Positions 26,122 through 36,324 are shown, numbered from the stretch's first letter. The stretch is 64,000 bases of DNA from Bulleidia extructa W1219 (GCF_000177375.1 NZ_ADFR01000002.1:124001-188000); one strand, 5' to 3'. Notes: a model not told the origin generated them from the letters alone. A program made the numbers and translations.

Positions 26122-27831
26122 ATGAAACGACTATTTATGTATATGAAAGATGATCGTAAAGAAATCATCTTGGCTCCTTTATTTAAACTGTTAGAAGCTC
26201 TCATCGATTTGTTTATTCCTATTATTGTGGCAGATATCATCAATCAAGGAATTCAAAAAGTCAATTTTCCTTATCTATATTCCCGCTTTTTCTTGATGTT
26301 TATACTAGCAACCATCGGATTCTGCTTTTCTGTTTTAGCTCAATACTTTGCGGCAAAAGCTTCCTCTGGTACTTGCTGTCAGATTCGCCAATCCCTTTTT
26401 AATCATATCCAGGATTTATCATATAAAAATTTAGATCAAGTTGGAAAAAGTACGTTAATGACTCGTTTAACTTCGGATATCAACACCATTCAAAATGGTC
26501 TTAATTTAGCTTTACGCTTAGTATTACGAAGTCCTTTTGTGGTTTTCGGTTCCATGATCATGGCTTTTACCATCAACGTACAAGCCGCTCTCATTTTTGT
26601 GGTAGCGATTCCACTTTTATTCTTTGTCATTGTTACGATTATGTTGATTAGTATTCCTCTTTTAAAAAAAGTACAAGCCCAATTAGATGAAGTCATGACC
26701 GCTACTCGAGAAAATCTAGCCGGTGTTCGTGTGATCCGTGCCTTTTGTCAAGAAGAAATTTTTAATGCCTCTTTCCAGAAAAAAAATAATCAATTTACCA
26801 AATTATCCGAAAAAGTCGGTCGTATTTCAGCTCTTTTAAACCCAATGACTTATGTCCTGATCAATTTGGCAACTATTTTCCTAATTTATACCGGATTTCT
26901 TCAAATTCAATCTGGCATGATGAAACAAGGAGACTTAGTTGCTTTATATCATTATACTGCTCTAATGATCATTGAATTGATTAAACTTGCCTCTTTAATC
27001 ATTACCATTAACCGCGCTTTAGCTTGTAGCGATCGGGTTGCAGATATTTTAGATATAAAATCTGATCTATCCTACTCCTCTGCTATTATCAAAACAAATG
27101 TCCAAGGAAAAGTCGAATTTCAAAATGTTAGCTTTTATTATGACAAACAGGGGGAGCCTTCTTTAAACCACATTAGCTTTATTGCTAATCCTCAAGAAAC
27201 CGTCGGTATCATTGGTGGAACCGGATCGGGTAAATCCACCTTAGTTCAACTCATTCCTCGCTTTTACGATGTTCATCAAGGAGCGATTTTTGTGGATGAC
27301 CATTCGGTAAAAGACTATCCTCAAACACAATTGATTCAAAAGATAAGTATTGTTCCTCAAAAAGCTGTTTTATTTAAAGGAACAATTCGTGAAAATCTAT
27401 TATATGGCAATGAAAATGCCAACGATGAGGATTTATGGAAGGCTTTATGCCTTGCTCAAGCTGAAGAAGTGGTTAAGCAAAAAGAAGGACAATTGAGCTT
27501 TCTCTTAGAGCAAGGAGGAAGAAATCTTTCCGGCGGTCAAAAACAACGTTTAACTATCGCAAGAGCCCTTGTTCGAAAACCGGAAATTTTAATTTTAGAC
27601 GATTCTGCCAGTGCTTTAGATTTTGCGACCGATGCTGCTTTACGAAAATCATTACAATCAATCCAAAATACAACTATTTTTCTAGTGAGTCAAAGAGTCA
27701 CTTCAGTTCAACAGTGCGATACCATTCTAGTCCTAGACAATGGTCAACTTGTAGGCAAAGGCAAACATGAAGAGTTGATGAAAACCTGCCCTGTTTATCA
27801 AGAAATTTATAAATCGCAAATAGCTCAATAG
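26122..27831 (+). CDS. Heterodimeric ABC exporter subunit with degenerate catalytic site
   Basis: 569 residues: six membrane helices to about 310, then a nucleotide-binding domain. Walker A GGTGSGKSTL lies near residue 365, signature LSGGQKQR near 468, Walker B ILILDDSASALD near 491. The usual catalytic Glu after Walker B is Asp and the switch His is Gln (VSQRVTS), while the signature is canonical. That is the degenerate-half pattern of heterodimeric multidrug exporters such as BmrCD and TM287/288. Its partner follows 17 bases downstream. Drugs, lipids or peptides are possible substrates. Confidence 0.9.
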   Translation: MKRLFMYMKDDRKEIILAPLFKLLEALIDLFIPIIVADIINQGIQKVNFPYLYSRFFLMFILATIGFCFSVLAQYFAAKASSGTCCQIRQSLFNHIQDLSYKNLDQVGKSTLMTRLTSDINTIQNGLNLALRLVLRSPFVVFGSMIMAFTINVQAALIFVVAIPLLFFVIVTIMLISIPLLKKVQAQLDEVMTATRENLAGVRVIRAFCQEEIFNASFQKKNNQFTKLSEKVGRISALLNPMTYVLINLATIFLIYTGFLQIQSGMMKQGDLVALYHYTALMIIELIKLASLIITINRALACSDRVADILDIKSDLSYSSAIIKTNVQGKVEFQNVSFYYDKQGEPSLNHISFIANPQETVGIIGGTGSGKSTLVQLIPRFYDVHQGAIFVDDHSVKDYPQTQLIQKISIVPQKAVLFKGTIRENLLYGNENANDEDLWKALCLAQAEEVVKQKEGQLSFLLEQGGRNLSGGQKQRLTIARALVRKPEILILDDSASALDFATDAALRKSLQSIQNTTIFLVSQRVTSVQQCDTILVLDNGQLVGKGKHEELMKTCPVYQEIYKSQIAQ

Positions 27832-27848
27832 GAAGAAAGGAAGTTCAT

Positions 27849-29597
27849 ATGAGAAAAATTCAAGAAAATGATTCTTTTATTCTAAGAAAACTTTTTCACT
27901 ATCTAAGACAATATCGGGTTTTTCTAGTTCTCAGTATCCTATTTGCCATCATTTCTTCCATTTTTATGTTGTATGTACCGATTCTATTTGGTCAAGCTAT
28001 TGATGACACCATCCATCTCAATCAATTTCAATTTTCCATCATTCTTCGAACTCTGATTTTCATTAGTATTTTTGTATTGATGGGTGGTTTATCAACTTGG
28101 CTCATGAATCTTATTAACAATAAACTTACTTACTGTATTATTCGCGATTTACGATCTGACTCTATGAATAAAATCCAACATTTACCTCTTCAATACCTAG
28201 ATACTCATTCAATTGGAGATATAGAAAGTCGTATCATTGCAGATTGTGATCAAATAGGAGATAGTTTACTGCTCGGATTTTCACAATTATTTCAAGGCGT
28301 TATCACTATTATTGTTACATTGACTTTCATGTTTTCTAAATCTTGGTTGATCACTCTTTTAGTCATTCTTTTAACACCGATTAGTTTCTTTGTAGCGAAA
28401 TTCATTGCCTCCCGATCGTTCTATCTTTTCAAAGACTTATCTGTCCTTCGAGGAGAACAGACATCTCTCATTGAAGAAATGATTGGCGAAGAAAAAATAG
28501 TGCAAGCCTTGGGTTATCAAGATAAAGCTAAAATTCGCTTTCAAATCATCAATCAAAACTTACAAAAGATATCGGAAAAAGCCATTTTTTTCTCGTCCTT
28601 AACTAATCCATCCACTAGGTTTGTAAATGGAATCATCTATGCACTGGTGGCCTTAATAGGTAGTTTCTCTATTTTAAAAGGACATCTTAGTGTAGGAGGG
28701 TTGTCAGTTTTGTTAGGTTATGCCAATCAATACATGAAACCTTTTAATGACATCAGCTCTGTAGTGACTGAGTTCCAAAATGCCCTAGCTTGTACTGCAA
28801 GAATCTTTGAAATTATTGAACAACCGTCTGAAAGTCCTGATCCAATTGGTACTTTAGGTAAAGCGAAAGGTCATATAAAAGTCAAAGATGTTTGTTTCAA
28901 CTATGTTTCTTATCAACCTTTAATTGAACGATTTAATGTTGAAGCAAAACCAGGTATGCGGATTGCAATTGTTGGTCCAACGGGTTGTGGAAAAACAACC
29001 TTCATTAACTTATTAATGCGATTCTATGATATTCAAGATGGCTCGATTCAAATTGACGGGAAAGATATCCGATCTATTTCACGACATGAACTTCGAAAAA
29101 ATTTTGGTATGGTTTTACAGGACACATGGATTCAAAAAGGAACGATTCGTGACAACATCATCATCGGAAAACCGAATGCCAGTGAAAAAGAAATCCTTCA
29201 AGCCGCAAAAAATGCTCATAGTTATGATTTTATTAAACGTTTACCAAAAGGGTTTGAAACAGAAATTGAGGACTCCAGTATGTCTCAAGGAGAGAAACAG
29301 TTATTATGTATTACCCGGGTAATGTTGCAATCTCCTCCTATGTTGATATTAGACGAAGCTACTTCTTCAATCGACACCAGAACGGAAATTCAAATTCAAC
29401 AAGCTTTTGACCGTTTAATGAAAGGAAGAACTTCTTTTATTGTTGCTCATCGCCTTTCCACCATTCGTTATGCAGATTTAATTTTAGTCATGAAAGAAGG
29501 ACATATTATCGAACAAGGAAATCATGAAACTTTATTAGCTAAGCATGGTTTTTATCATTATTTATATCACAGTCAATTTGAACGAACTTGCAAATGA
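27849..29597 (+). CDS. Heterodimeric ABC exporter subunit with canonical catalytic site
   Basis: 582 residues with six membrane helices and a C-terminal ATPase. Walker A GPTGCGKTTF lies near residue 375, Walker B MLILDEATSSID near 499 with its catalytic Glu, and the switch is VAHRLST with His. The signature is altered to MSQGEKQL. This complements the upstream subunit, so together they form one active and one degenerate ATP site. The ribosome site is AAAGGAAG. The likely role is efflux; substrate unknown. Confidence 0.92.
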   Translation: MRKIQENDSFILRKLFHYLRQYRVFLVLSILFAIISSIFMLYVPILFGQAIDDTIHLNQFQFSIILRTLIFISIFVLMGGLSTWLMNLINNKLTYCIIRDLRSDSMNKIQHLPLQYLDTHSIGDIESRIIADCDQIGDSLLLGFSQLFQGVITIIVTLTFMFSKSWLITLLVILLTPISFFVAKFIASRSFYLFKDLSVLRGEQTSLIEEMIGEEKIVQALGYQDKAKIRFQIINQNLQKISEKAIFFSSLTNPSTRFVNGIIYALVALIGSFSILKGHLSVGGLSVLLGYANQYMKPFNDISSVVTEFQNALACTARIFEIIEQPSESPDPIGTLGKAKGHIKVKDVCFNYVSYQPLIERFNVEAKPGMRIAIVGPTGCGKTTFINLLMRFYDIQDGSIQIDGKDIRSISRHELRKNFGMVLQDTWIQKGTIRDNIIIGKPNASEKEILQAAKNAHSYDFIKRLPKGFETEIEDSSMSQGEKQLLCITRVMLQSPPMLILDEATSSIDTRTEIQIQQAFDRLMKGRTSFIVAHRLSTIRYADLILVMKEGHIIEQGNHETLLAKHGFYHYLYHSQFERTCK

Positions 29598-29632
29598 ATA
29601 ATCTATCTTAGCACCATTTATTATTTCCACTT

Positions 29633-29661
29633 TGACTTACTAATCTATCATTTATAATATA
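29633..29661 (+). promoter_or_regulatory. Promoter for nanE
   Basis: Plus strand TTGACT (29633-29638), 17-base spacer, TAATAT (29656-29661); an overlapping TATAAT at 29654-29659 gives a 15-base spacer. The leader to the ATG is only about 15 bases, containing AAGGAGG. Confidence 0.65.
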
Positions 29662-29682
29662 TAAAAAAGGAGGAATTCATTT

Positions 29683-30375
29683 ATGACAAATCAAGAGATA
29701 CTAAAAGCAATAAAAGGACAATTAATTGTTTCTTGCCAAGCATTACCAGAAGAACCCCTCCACTCTTCCTTTATTATGGGAAGAATGGCATTAGCAGCTT
29801 TCCAAGGAGGAGCTAAAGGGATTCGTGCAAATACAGTAGAAGATATTCAAGAAATCAAAAAAATAGTCAATTTGCCTATCATCGGTATTATTAAAAAAGT
29901 ATACGTAGATGAACCGAATGTCTATATTACACCAACCATAAAAGAAGTAGATGCCTTAGTGCAAGAAGGGGTTGATATTATCGCCTTAGATGCAACTCAA
30001 AGATGTCACCCGGGGAAAAAATCAATTGATGATTTATTCCGAGAAGTGCGCCAAAAATATCCAAATCAATTATTCATGGCAGATACTTCAAATCTGGAGG
30101 AAGGACTTCATGCTGCTGAAATTGGCTTTGATTTAGTTGGAACAACCTTAGCCGGTTATACCGACTACACTAAAGGAGTTTCCTTACCACCTTATCGGTT
30201 CTTGAAAGACTTAGTGAAACAATGTCCTGTGCCTATTATTGCTGAAGGGAATATTTCTACTCCGGAACATTGCCGTCACGCTATGGATATTGGTGTTCAT
30301 GCAGTTGTTGTAGGAAGTGCTATTACCCGTCCATTAGAAATCACTAAAAAATTTATGAAAGCCTTAACAGAATAA
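29683..30375 (+). CDS. nanE: N-acylglucosamine-6-phosphate 2-epimerase (NanE)
   Basis: 230 residues, the usual size. It converts ManNAc-6-phosphate to GlcNAc-6-phosphate in sialic acid or ManNAc use. The TIM-barrel markers are [20 protein letters not shown], the catalytic lysine region [25 protein letters not shown] and the phosphate site [16 protein letters not shown]. No nanA, nanK or sialic acid transporter is adjacent, so it stands alone with its own promoter and terminator, on the opposite strand to the ribosomal operon. Confidence 0.92.
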   Translation: MTNQEILKAIKGQLIVSCQALPEEPLHSSFIMGRMALAAFQGGAKGIRANTVEDIQEIKKIVNLPIIGIIKKVYVDEPNVYITPTIKEVDALVQEGVDIIALDATQRCHPGKKSIDDLFREVRQKYPNQLFMADTSNLEEGLHAAEIGFDLVGTTLAGYTDYTKGVSLPPYRFLKDLVKQCPVPIIAEGNISTPEHCRHAMDIGVHAVVVGSAITRPLEITKKFMKALTE

Positions 30376-30410
30376 TCAAGCTATTGGTATGAACTATATC
30401 GAAATTCCTT

Positions 30411-30437
30411 AAGAAAGACGACTTTGTCTTTCTTTTT
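30411..30437 (+). terminator. Terminator after nanE
   Basis: Stem AGAAAGAC/GTCTTTCT (30412-30419 and 30426-30433), 6-base loop, followed by TTTT on the plus strand. Confidence 0.8.
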
Positions 30438-30446
30438 AAATTCCAC

Positions 30447-30476
30447 AAAAAAAGAGAATGAATTCATCCTCTTTTT
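30447..30476 (-). terminator. Terminator of the ribosomal protein operon
   Basis: Stem AAAAAGAG/CTCTTTTT (30449-30456 and 30469-30476) around an inner ATGAATTCAT palindrome, with a T run on the minus strand. It lies 4 bases after the rplQ stop and ends the S10-spc-alpha operon. Confidence 0.85.
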
Positions 30477-30480
30477 ATCC

Positions 30481-30843
30481 TTAAACCAATTCAATGAATG
30501 CCATTGGAGCAGCATCTCCACGACGTACACCTGTTTTAATAACACGAGTGTAACCACCATGACGTTCTGCATACTTAGGAGCTACTTCATCAAATAACTT
30601 TTGTAAAACTGTTTGTTGAGCCTCTTCGTCAGCTACTACATTACGAATATAAGAGGCAGCTTGACGACGAGCAGCCAAATTTCCTTTCTTACCTAAAGTG
30701 ATTAAATGGTCAACGACCGAACGCATGTCCTTAGCTTTAGCCTCTGTTGTTTCTACACGACCGTATAAAATAACAGAAGTAGCTAAATTCCTTAACATCG
30801 CTTTACGGTGATCCGCATTGCGACCAAATTTACGATTCCACAT
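30481..30843 (-). CDS. rplQ: 50S ribosomal protein L17
   Basis: 120 residues, typical. Starts [20 protein letters not shown] with the [20 protein letters not shown] block and ends [11 protein letters not shown]17 sits near the peptide exit tunnel. It is the last gene of the operon and a terminator follows directly; ecfA1, its usual next neighbour in Firmicutes, is 31 kb away in this window. Confidence 0.97.
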   Translation of the reverse strand: MWNRKFGRNADHRKAMLRNLATSVILYGRVETTEAKAKDMRSVVDHLITLGKKGNLAARRQAASYIRNVVADEEAQQTVLQKLFDEVAPKYAERHGGYTRVIKTGVRRGDAAPMAFIELV

Positions 30844-30855
30844 AATATTCCTCCA

Positions 30856-31815
30856 TTAGTCAAAGGTCTTAAAGCCAAAGCCCATTTCAATAAGCTTGTC
30901 TTTAACTTCCTTAAGTGATTTCTTACCAAGATTACGCACACGCATCATTTCATCCTCTGTCTTTTGAGTCAATTCATCAACCGTTTGAATGCCTGCACGT
31001 TTTAAACAGTTATAAGAACGAACTGATAAATCCAAATCTTCAATCATCATTTGATGACCCTTATTTGGTTTTTCTGCTGTGCTTTGCTTAATAACGCTAT
31101 CGGATATCATAACCTCATCGTTAATTCCAGCAACAATCTCTAAATGATCCACCAAGATCTTAGCTGCCAATGATAAAGCCTTTTGTGGATTAATGGAACC
31201 ATCGGTTGTTACTTCCATGGTCAATTCATCATATTTCACGTTCTCTCCAACACGGGTTGGTTCTACATGATAAGCCACCTTGGTAACAGGAGTATATATG
31301 GAATCTGTATAGACGGTTCCAATTCCTTGAGAAACTCCCGATCTTAATTGTTTATTAATATCAGCACTAACGTATCCACGTCCGTTTTGTACTTTGATTT
31401 CCATTTCTAATGATGCTCCTACTTCAAGATTAGCAATCACTAGATCTTTGTTTACTATTTCAACTTGTGCAGGAACAATTAAGTCCGCAGCCTTAACAGT
31501 ACCTGGACCCTTAGCAGAAATTTGTAAAGTATATTCTTCATCATCTTCAATCTTCATTACTAATTGTTTTAGATTCAAGATAATCATGGATACATCTTCA
31601 CGCACCCCCGGAATAGAGGTAAATTCATGATAGACTTGATCCACTTTGATGGAGAAAACTGCGGCTCCAGGCAAAGAGGAAAGTAGAACACGGCGAAGCG
31701 CATTCCCGATTGTGGTACCAAATCCTCTCTCTAAAGGAGTTAGGATAAATCTACCGTAATTTTCAGATTCAACGTATTCTTGAACTTCGAAATCAGCGCG
31801 TTCAAATTTTTGCAT
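30856..31815 (-). CDS. rpoA: RNA polymerase subunit alpha
   Basis: 319 residues. The N-terminal assembly domain (to about 230) carries FTPLERGFGTTIGNALRRVL and the dimer interface; a linker containing STAEKPNKG leads to the C-terminal DNA-binding domain (LDLSVRSYNCLKRAGIQTVD and RNLGKKSLKEVKDKL). It nucleates polymerase assembly and contacts UP elements and activators. Its place between rpsK and rplQ is conserved. Confidence 0.98.
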   Translation of the reverse strand: MQKFERADFEVQEYVESENYGRFILTPLERGFGTTIGNALRRVLLSSLPGAAVFSIKVDQVYHEFTSIPGVREDVSMIILNLKQLVMKIEDDEEYTLQISAKGPGTVKAADLIVPAQVEIVNKDLVIANLEVGASLEMEIKVQNGRGYVSADINKQLRSGVSQGIGTVYTDSIYTPVTKVAYHVEPTRVGENVKYDELTMEVTTDGSINPQKALSLAAKILVDHLEIVAGINDEVMISDSVIKQSTAEKPNKGHQMMIEDLDLSVRSYNCLKRAGIQTVDELTQKTEDEMMRVRNLGKKSLKEVKDKLIEMGFGFKTFD

Positions 31816-31838
31816 GTTTCAATCCTCCTTATCTTTCA

Positions 31839-32243
31839 TTAACCACGAGGTCTCTTCGGTGGACGACAACCGTTATGAGGAATAGGTGTTACATCATTGA
31901 TCACCGTGATATTCAATCCAGCTGTTTGTAATGAACGAACAGCGGCTTCACGACCAGCACCAGGTCCCTTAACGTTTACTTCAACACTTTTCATACCTTG
32001 TTGAACAGCGGCCTTACCAGCAGCTTCAGCGGTTAATTGAGCTACATAAGGAGTTGACTTACGAGAACCCTTATATCCCAATGCCCCAGCAGAGCTCCAA
32101 GCAACCACATTACCCGCTTCATCCGAGATGGTTACGATAGTGTTATTAAATGTGGAATGAATATGGGCGATTCCTTTAGCGACGTTACGGCGTGTTTTCT
32201 TCTTACGAGTTACAGCGCCTTTTTTCTTTGTATTAGCTGCCAT
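31839..32243 (-). CDS. rpsK: 30S ribosomal protein S11
   Basis: 134 residues. A basic N-terminus ([20 protein letters not shown]) is followed by the [20 protein letters not shown] block and the C-terminal [18 protein letters not shown]11 is part of the platform near the Shine-Dalgarno duplex. Standard place between rpsM and rpoA. Confidence 0.98.
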   Translation of the reverse strand: MAANTKKKGAVTRKKKTRRNVAKGIAHIHSTFNNTIVTISDEAGNVVAWSSAGALGYKGSRKSTPYVAQLTAEAAGKAAVQQGMKSVEVNVKGPGAGREAAVRSLQTAGLNITVINDVTPIPHNGCRPPKRPRG

Positions 32244-32255
32244 ATTATCCTCCTA

Positions 32256-32621
32256 TTACTTCTTCTTATTGGCCACTGTACGACGTGGTCCTTTTCTTGT
32301 ACGAGCGTTAGTTTTTGTTCTTTGACCACGAACAGGCAACCCTCTTCTATGACGTGTTCCGCGATAAGATCCAATTTCCATTAAACGTTTAATGTCTAAT
32401 GCTGTATCACGACGTAAGTCACCTTCCGTCTTAACGGAATCAACTTTGGAACGAATGGCTGTTTCCTGTTCATCGGTTAATTCAGATGTTCTTGTTGATG
32501 GATCAATTCCACATTCTTCTAAAATCTTTTTAGCAGTTGTAGGACCAATACCATAAATATAAGTCAATGAAATTCCAATCACTTTATGACGTGGAATATC
32601 AACACCGGCAATACGTGGCAT
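32256..32621 (-). CDS. rpsM: 30S ribosomal protein S13
   Basis: 121 residues. Starts [20 protein letters not shown] with the helix-two-turn-helix [17 protein letters not shown] and a basic tail [21 protein letters not shown]13 sits in the head and contacts the 50S subunit and P-site tRNA. Good GGAGG site. Confidence 0.98.
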   Translation of the reverse strand: MPRIAGVDIPRHKVIGISLTYIYGIGPTTAKKILEECGIDPSTRTSELTDEQETAIRSKVDSVKTEGDLRRDTALDIKRLMEIGSYRGTRHRRGLPVRGQRTKTNARTRKGPRRTVANKKK

Positions 32622-32639
32622 ATTTATTTCCTCCCTTTA

Positions 32640-32753
32640 TTAACCCTGTCTTTGTTTGTGCTTAGGGTTTTGACAGATTACCATAACAACACCCTTGCGT
32701 TTGATAACTCTGCACTTATCACAAATCGGTTTTACTGATGGTCTAACTTTCAT
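32640..32753 (-). CDS. rpmJ: 50S ribosomal protein L36
   Basis: 37 residues, too short for most ORF scans. It reads [20 protein letters not shown] then [17 protein letters not shown]. The zinc ribbon is intact (Cys11, Cys14, Cys27, His32), so it is the zinc-binding type rather than the zinc-free paralogue. It has its normal place between infA and rpsM with an AGGAGG site. Confidence 0.96.
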   Translation of the reverse strand: MKVRPSVKPICDKCRVIKRKGVVMVICQNPKHKQRQG

Positions 32754-32786
32754 GTTTTGTGCCTCCTAGACATTTTCTATATTGTA

Positions 32787-33005
32787 TTACTTATGACGAT
32801 AAGTAATACGCCCACGTGTTAAATCATATGGTGAAATTTCAACGGTAACCCGATCGCCTGGTAAAATGCGAATGTAATTCATACGGATTTTACCAGCAAC
32901 GTGGGCTCGGATTTCGTGACCATTTTGAAGTTTCACCAGGAAGTTCGCATTCGGAAGAATATCTTCGATTACGCCTTCAATTTCAATTACGTCTTGTTTA
33001 CTCAT
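32787..33005 (-). CDS. infA: Translation initiation factor IF-1
   Basis: 72 residues, standard. The OB-fold sequence begins [20 protein letters not shown], continues [20 protein letters not shown] and ends [15 protein letters not shown]. It binds the ribosomal A site during initiation. It follows adk directly; map (methionine aminopeptidase), usually between them in Firmicutes, is absent. Confidence 0.98.
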   Translation of the reverse strand: MSKQDVIEIEGVIEDILPNANFLVKLQNGHEIRAHVAGKIRMNYIRILPGDRVTVEISPYDLTRGRITYRHK

Positions 33006-33015
33006 TTACTTTCCC

Positions 33016-33666
33016 TTATTTAACTGAATCAAGAATACTTTGGATATCGGCGAACACTTTATCTGGTTTTTGACCAGCATTCACATGTTTCGCAATCCCT
33101 TGTTTTTCATAATACTGAATCACAGGCTCCGTTTGCTTTCTATATTCATTCATACGTACTTGGAGTTGTTCTAATGTATCGTCTTTTCTCTGTGTCAATT
33201 CACTACTACACACATCACAAACACCCTCTACTTTAGATGGATGATTCTTAATATGATAAATAGAACCACAATTCTTACAAATACGTCTACCTGTAATTCT
33301 TTCTTCCAGCACAGCAATATCAACATCTAAAACCAAAGCTACATCCACCGAGCGATTAATCTTACTCGTGATTTTTGTTAAAGCTTCAGCTTGGCCTAGG
33401 CTACGAGGAAAGCCATCCAATAGATAACCATTTGCACAGTCATCTTGTTGAAGACGATCCTCCACCATATCGTTGACCAAGGAATCCGGTACTAATTTAC
33501 CAGCTTCCATATATTCTTTTGCTTTTGTGCCAAGAGGAGTGTTATTCTTGATATTCTCGCGGAACATATCTCCTGTTGAGATATGGGGAACACTGTACTT
33601 CGTCTTAATTTCTTTAGACATTGTGCCTTTACCAGCACCGGCTGGACCCATGATGAGAATATTCAT
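33016..33666 (-). CDS. adk: Adenylate kinase, zinc lid type
   Basis: 216 residues. The P-loop is GPAGAGKGT (residues 7-15), the AMP site includes HISTGDMFRENI, and GYLLDGFPRSLGQAEAL is typical. The lid holds four cysteines, Cys130, Cys133, Cys150 and Cys153, so it binds zinc as in many Gram-positives. It balances ATP, ADP and AMP. It lies between secY and infA. Confidence 0.98.
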   Translation of the reverse strand: MNILIMGPAGAGKGTMSKEIKTKYSVPHISTGDMFRENIKNNTPLGTKAKEYMEAGKLVPDSLVNDMVEDRLQQDDCANGYLLDGFPRSLGQAEALTKITSKINRSVDVALVLDVDIAVLEERITGRRICKNCGSIYHIKNHPSKVEGVCDVCSSELTQRKDDTLEQLQVRMNEYRKQTEPVIQYYEKQGIAKHVNAGQKPDKVFADIQSILDSVK

Positions 33667-33675
33667 ACTTTCCTC

Positions 33676-34962
33676 CTATTTTTTAAAGAATCCCTTGTAT
33701 TGTTTCTGAGTCAATTGACCCTTCAACTGATTCATTGTTTCTAAAGCAACACCGACAACAATGATAATCCCCGTACCACTAACGGCTGTTGCTTGCGATA
33801 AATTCGTAAACTTGGTTAGTAGATAAGGAAGGACAGCAATAATAGTTAATCCAATCGCTCCTAAAACTGTAATACGATGTAAAACTTTTGAAACATACAC
33901 TTTCGTTTCATTTCCAGGACGAATACCCGGAATATACGCTCCTGATTTACCTAAGTTATCTGCCATTTGATCCGGATCCACTTGTAAATCAGTATAGAAG
34001 AATGTAAATAAGATGGTTAATACAGCATATAGCCCAAGACCGGTCCAACTTGTCAAACTCAACCACTGACTTAACTTATTGTATAAGCTAGTGTTGAAAA
34101 AGCTGATGATAATCTGCGGTGCCAGCATGATACTTTGCGCAAAGATTACCGGAATGACCGAAGCCGAATTAATCTTAAGAGGAAGGAAAGTAACATCCGC
34201 TCCCCCTCTTGTGGTCGAGCTATTTGTATATTGAACAGGAATCTTACGAATGGCTGTTTCCATAATAATAACGAAAATAACAATCGCAAGGAATAATAAG
34301 ACATATAAACCAAACTGCAGAATTCCGTTAAACACTTCTCCTCGTGATGATCCGCCTGTTAAAATAGCGTAGACTTGACCAAAAGAAGCCGGAAAATTCG
34401 ACACAATACCAGCAAAGATAATCATGGATAACCCATTGCCAATCCCTTTCATGGAGATACGGTCACCCACCCAAATAAGGAACATGGTACCGGCCGACAT
34501 AACGGTAGCTGTGTATAAGTATCCTGAAAGATTTGCGTTTTGTAAAATCTTATATTGAACATCAAATCCATATACAAGTGAGAAAGATTGAACAAAGGCT
34601 AATACAACGCCTAAATACCGTGTTGTCTTTTCAATCTTCACACGCCCTGTTTGTCCAGATTTACTCATTTCTGTTAAGGATGGAATCACATCCATTGATA
34701 ATAACTGAATGATAATACTCGCTGTGATATAAGGAGTAACCCCCATTGCAAAAATAGAAAGTCTTTCCAAAGCACCACCACCAAGCAAATTCATCATTCC
34801 AAGTAATGAGTTGCCTGCAATCTGCTTAGCGAACTGGGCGGTGTTCACACCCGGAACCGGAATAGCAGATCCAAAACGGTAAATCAGCAGCATGGCTAAA
34901 GTAAAGAAAATCTTATTTCTTGTCTCTTTATTTTTAAACAAGCTGGCAAAGGTACCTAACAT
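33676..34962 (-). CDS. secY: Preprotein translocase subunit SecY
   Basis: 428 residues with ten membrane helices. The plug and start region FRIGSAIPVPGVNTAQF-like sequence reads YRFGSAIPVPGVNTAQF, and the cytoplasmic loops NPEQMADNL-type region reads DPDQMADNLGKSGAYIPGIR. It forms the Sec protein-conducting channel with SecE and the SecG encoded at 492-725. It starts one base after the rplO stop codon. Confidence 0.98.
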   Translation of the reverse strand: MLGTFASLFKNKETRNKIFFTLAMLLIYRFGSAIPVPGVNTAQFAKQIAGNSLLGMMNLLGGGALERLSIFAMGVTPYITASIIIQLLSMDVIPSLTEMSKSGQTGRVKIEKTTRYLGVVLAFVQSFSLVYGFDVQYKILQNANLSGYLYTATVMSAGTMFLIWVGDRISMKGIGNGLSMIIFAGIVSNFPASFGQVYAILTGGSSRGEVFNGILQFGLYVLLFLAIVIFVIIMETAIRKIPVQYTNSSTTRGGADVTFLPLKINSASVIPVIFAQSIMLAPQIIISFFNTSLYNKLSQWLSLTSWTGLGLYAVLTILFTFFYTDLQVDPDQMADNLGKSGAYIPGIRPGNETKVYVSKVLHRITVLGAIGLTIIAVLPYLLTKFTNLSQATAVSGTGIIIVVGVALETMNQLKGQLTQKQYKGFFKK

Positions 34963-34963
34963 G

Positions 34964-35404
34964 TTAGAGCACCTCTACACTTCCGCCTGCCGCCTCAATT
35001 GCCTTTTTAGCTGATTCAGAAAATTTATTAGCTTTGACGGTTAATTTCTTTTCTAAAACACCATTGCCTAGAATCTTAACACCGTCAAATGTCTTTTTAA
35101 CAAGACCACAAGCCTTTAACGCTTCTACATCAACTGTTACGTCTTCTTCAAAAACATTTAATGCTTCTACATTCACCACAGCATATTCTTTATGATTGAA
35201 ATTTGTAAAGCCACGTTTAGGCATTCTCTTGAAGAAAGGAGTTTGACCACCTTCGAACCCAATGGCTACACCGCCACCGGAACGGGAATTTTGTCCTTTC
35301 TGTCCGCGACCAGAAGTCTTTCCATTACCAGAACCTTGGCCACGACCTACACGATTGGAACTAAAACGGGCTCCTTCGTTATACTTTAGGTTTTCTAATT
35401 TCAT
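34964..35404 (-). CDS. rplO: 50S ribosomal protein L15
   Basis: 146 residues. The Gly/Arg-rich N-terminus ([20 protein letters not shown]) and [20 protein letters not shown] block are typical. It follows rpsE after only 11 bases, leaving no room for rpmD (L30), which normally sits between them. Confidence 0.97.
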   Translation of the reverse strand: MKLENLKYNEGARFSSNRVGRGQGSGNGKTSGRGQKGQNSRSGGGVAIGFEGGQTPFFKRMPKRGFTNFNHKEYAVVNVEALNVFEEDVTVDVEALKACGLVKKTFDGVKILGNGVLEKKLTVKANKFSESAKKAIEAAGGSVEVL

Positions 35405-35415
35405 CTTGAACCTCC

Positions 35416-35937
35416 TTAGCGAACTTCAGCGACTTTTTTATCGCGTAATTTAGCCACTTCGTTAACTGTTCTTAATCCTTTTAATGCTTCTAGCGTTGCA
35501 TAAACGACATTTACACTTGTTCTAGAACCAATGACTTTGGATAATACATCAGAAACACCAGCTAATTCAAGAATCGAGCGAACCGCACCACCAGCAATGA
35601 CACCAGTACCTGGAGCAGCTGGCGCTAAGAATACGGTTGAGGATAAATGTTTACCTTTCACCTGATGAGGCACTGTGCGGAAGTTGTCTACCAAATTCAC
35701 ACGGAAAACATTCTTTTGAGCAGCTTCTGTCGCTTTACGAATCGCATCCGGAACTTCGGCCGCCTTACCCATACCAAATCCAACACGACCCTTCTTATCA
35801 CCGACAACGACAAGAGCAGCGAAACGCATACGTCGTCCACCCTTGACTGTTTTACTAACTCGATTAATGGAGACAACAACATCTTCGAACTCTTTTGGTT
35901 CGCGTTTCTTAAAAGTTTTCTTATTTTCGTTTGCCAT
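35416..35937 (-). CDS. rpsE: 30S ribosomal protein S5
   Basis: 173 residues. The double-stranded RNA-binding domain ([40 protein letters not shown]) is followed by the C-terminal domain with [21 protein letters not shown]5 lies at the mRNA entry and helps decoding accuracy. It is followed by rplO rather than rpmD. Confidence 0.98.
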   Translation of the reverse strand: MANENKKTFKKREPKEFEDVVVSINRVSKTVKGGRRMRFAALVVVGDKKGRVGFGMGKAAEVPDAIRKATEAAQKNVFRVNLVDNFRTVPHQVKGKHLSSTVFLAPAAPGTGVIAGGAVRSILELAGVSDVLSKVIGSRTSVNVVYATLEALKGLRTVNEVAKLRDKKVAEVR

Positions 35938-35951
35938 TTGTTTTCTCCTTA

Positions 35952-36308
35952 CTAGAACTTCAAGCCAGCTTCTCTAGCTGCATCCGCTAAAGCTTGCACA
36001 CGGCCGTGGTATACATATCCGCCTCTATCGAAACGAACACTTTCAATCTTAGCTGCTAAGCATTTCTTAGCGATATCTTCGCCAACTTTCTTAGCCGCTT
36101 CTACATTTCCGCCTTTTTCTAACTTAAGTTCAAGGGAACTAGAAGCACATAACGTCTTACCCGCAACATCATCAATGACCTGCGCATAAATTTGTGCATT
36201 TGAACGGTACACATTCAATCTAGGGCATTCAGGAGTACCGTTGACGATCTTACGTACACGTTTATGACGACGAATACGAACTTGATTCTTATCGATTAAT
36301 TTCAACAT
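35952..36308 (-). CDS. rplR: 50S ribosomal protein L18
   Basis: 118 residues. [35 protein letters not shown] and the C-terminal [26 protein letters not shown] are conserved. L18 binds 5S rRNA with L5. Standard order rplF-rplR-rpsE. Confidence 0.98.
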   Translation of the reverse strand: MLKLIDKNQVRIRRHKRVRKIVNGTPECPRLNVYRSNAQIYAQVIDDVAGKTLCASSSLELKLEKGGNVEAAKKVGEDIAKKCLAAKIESVRFDRGGYVYHGRVQALADAAREAGLKF

Positions 36309-36324
36309 ATCTTATCTCCCTTCC

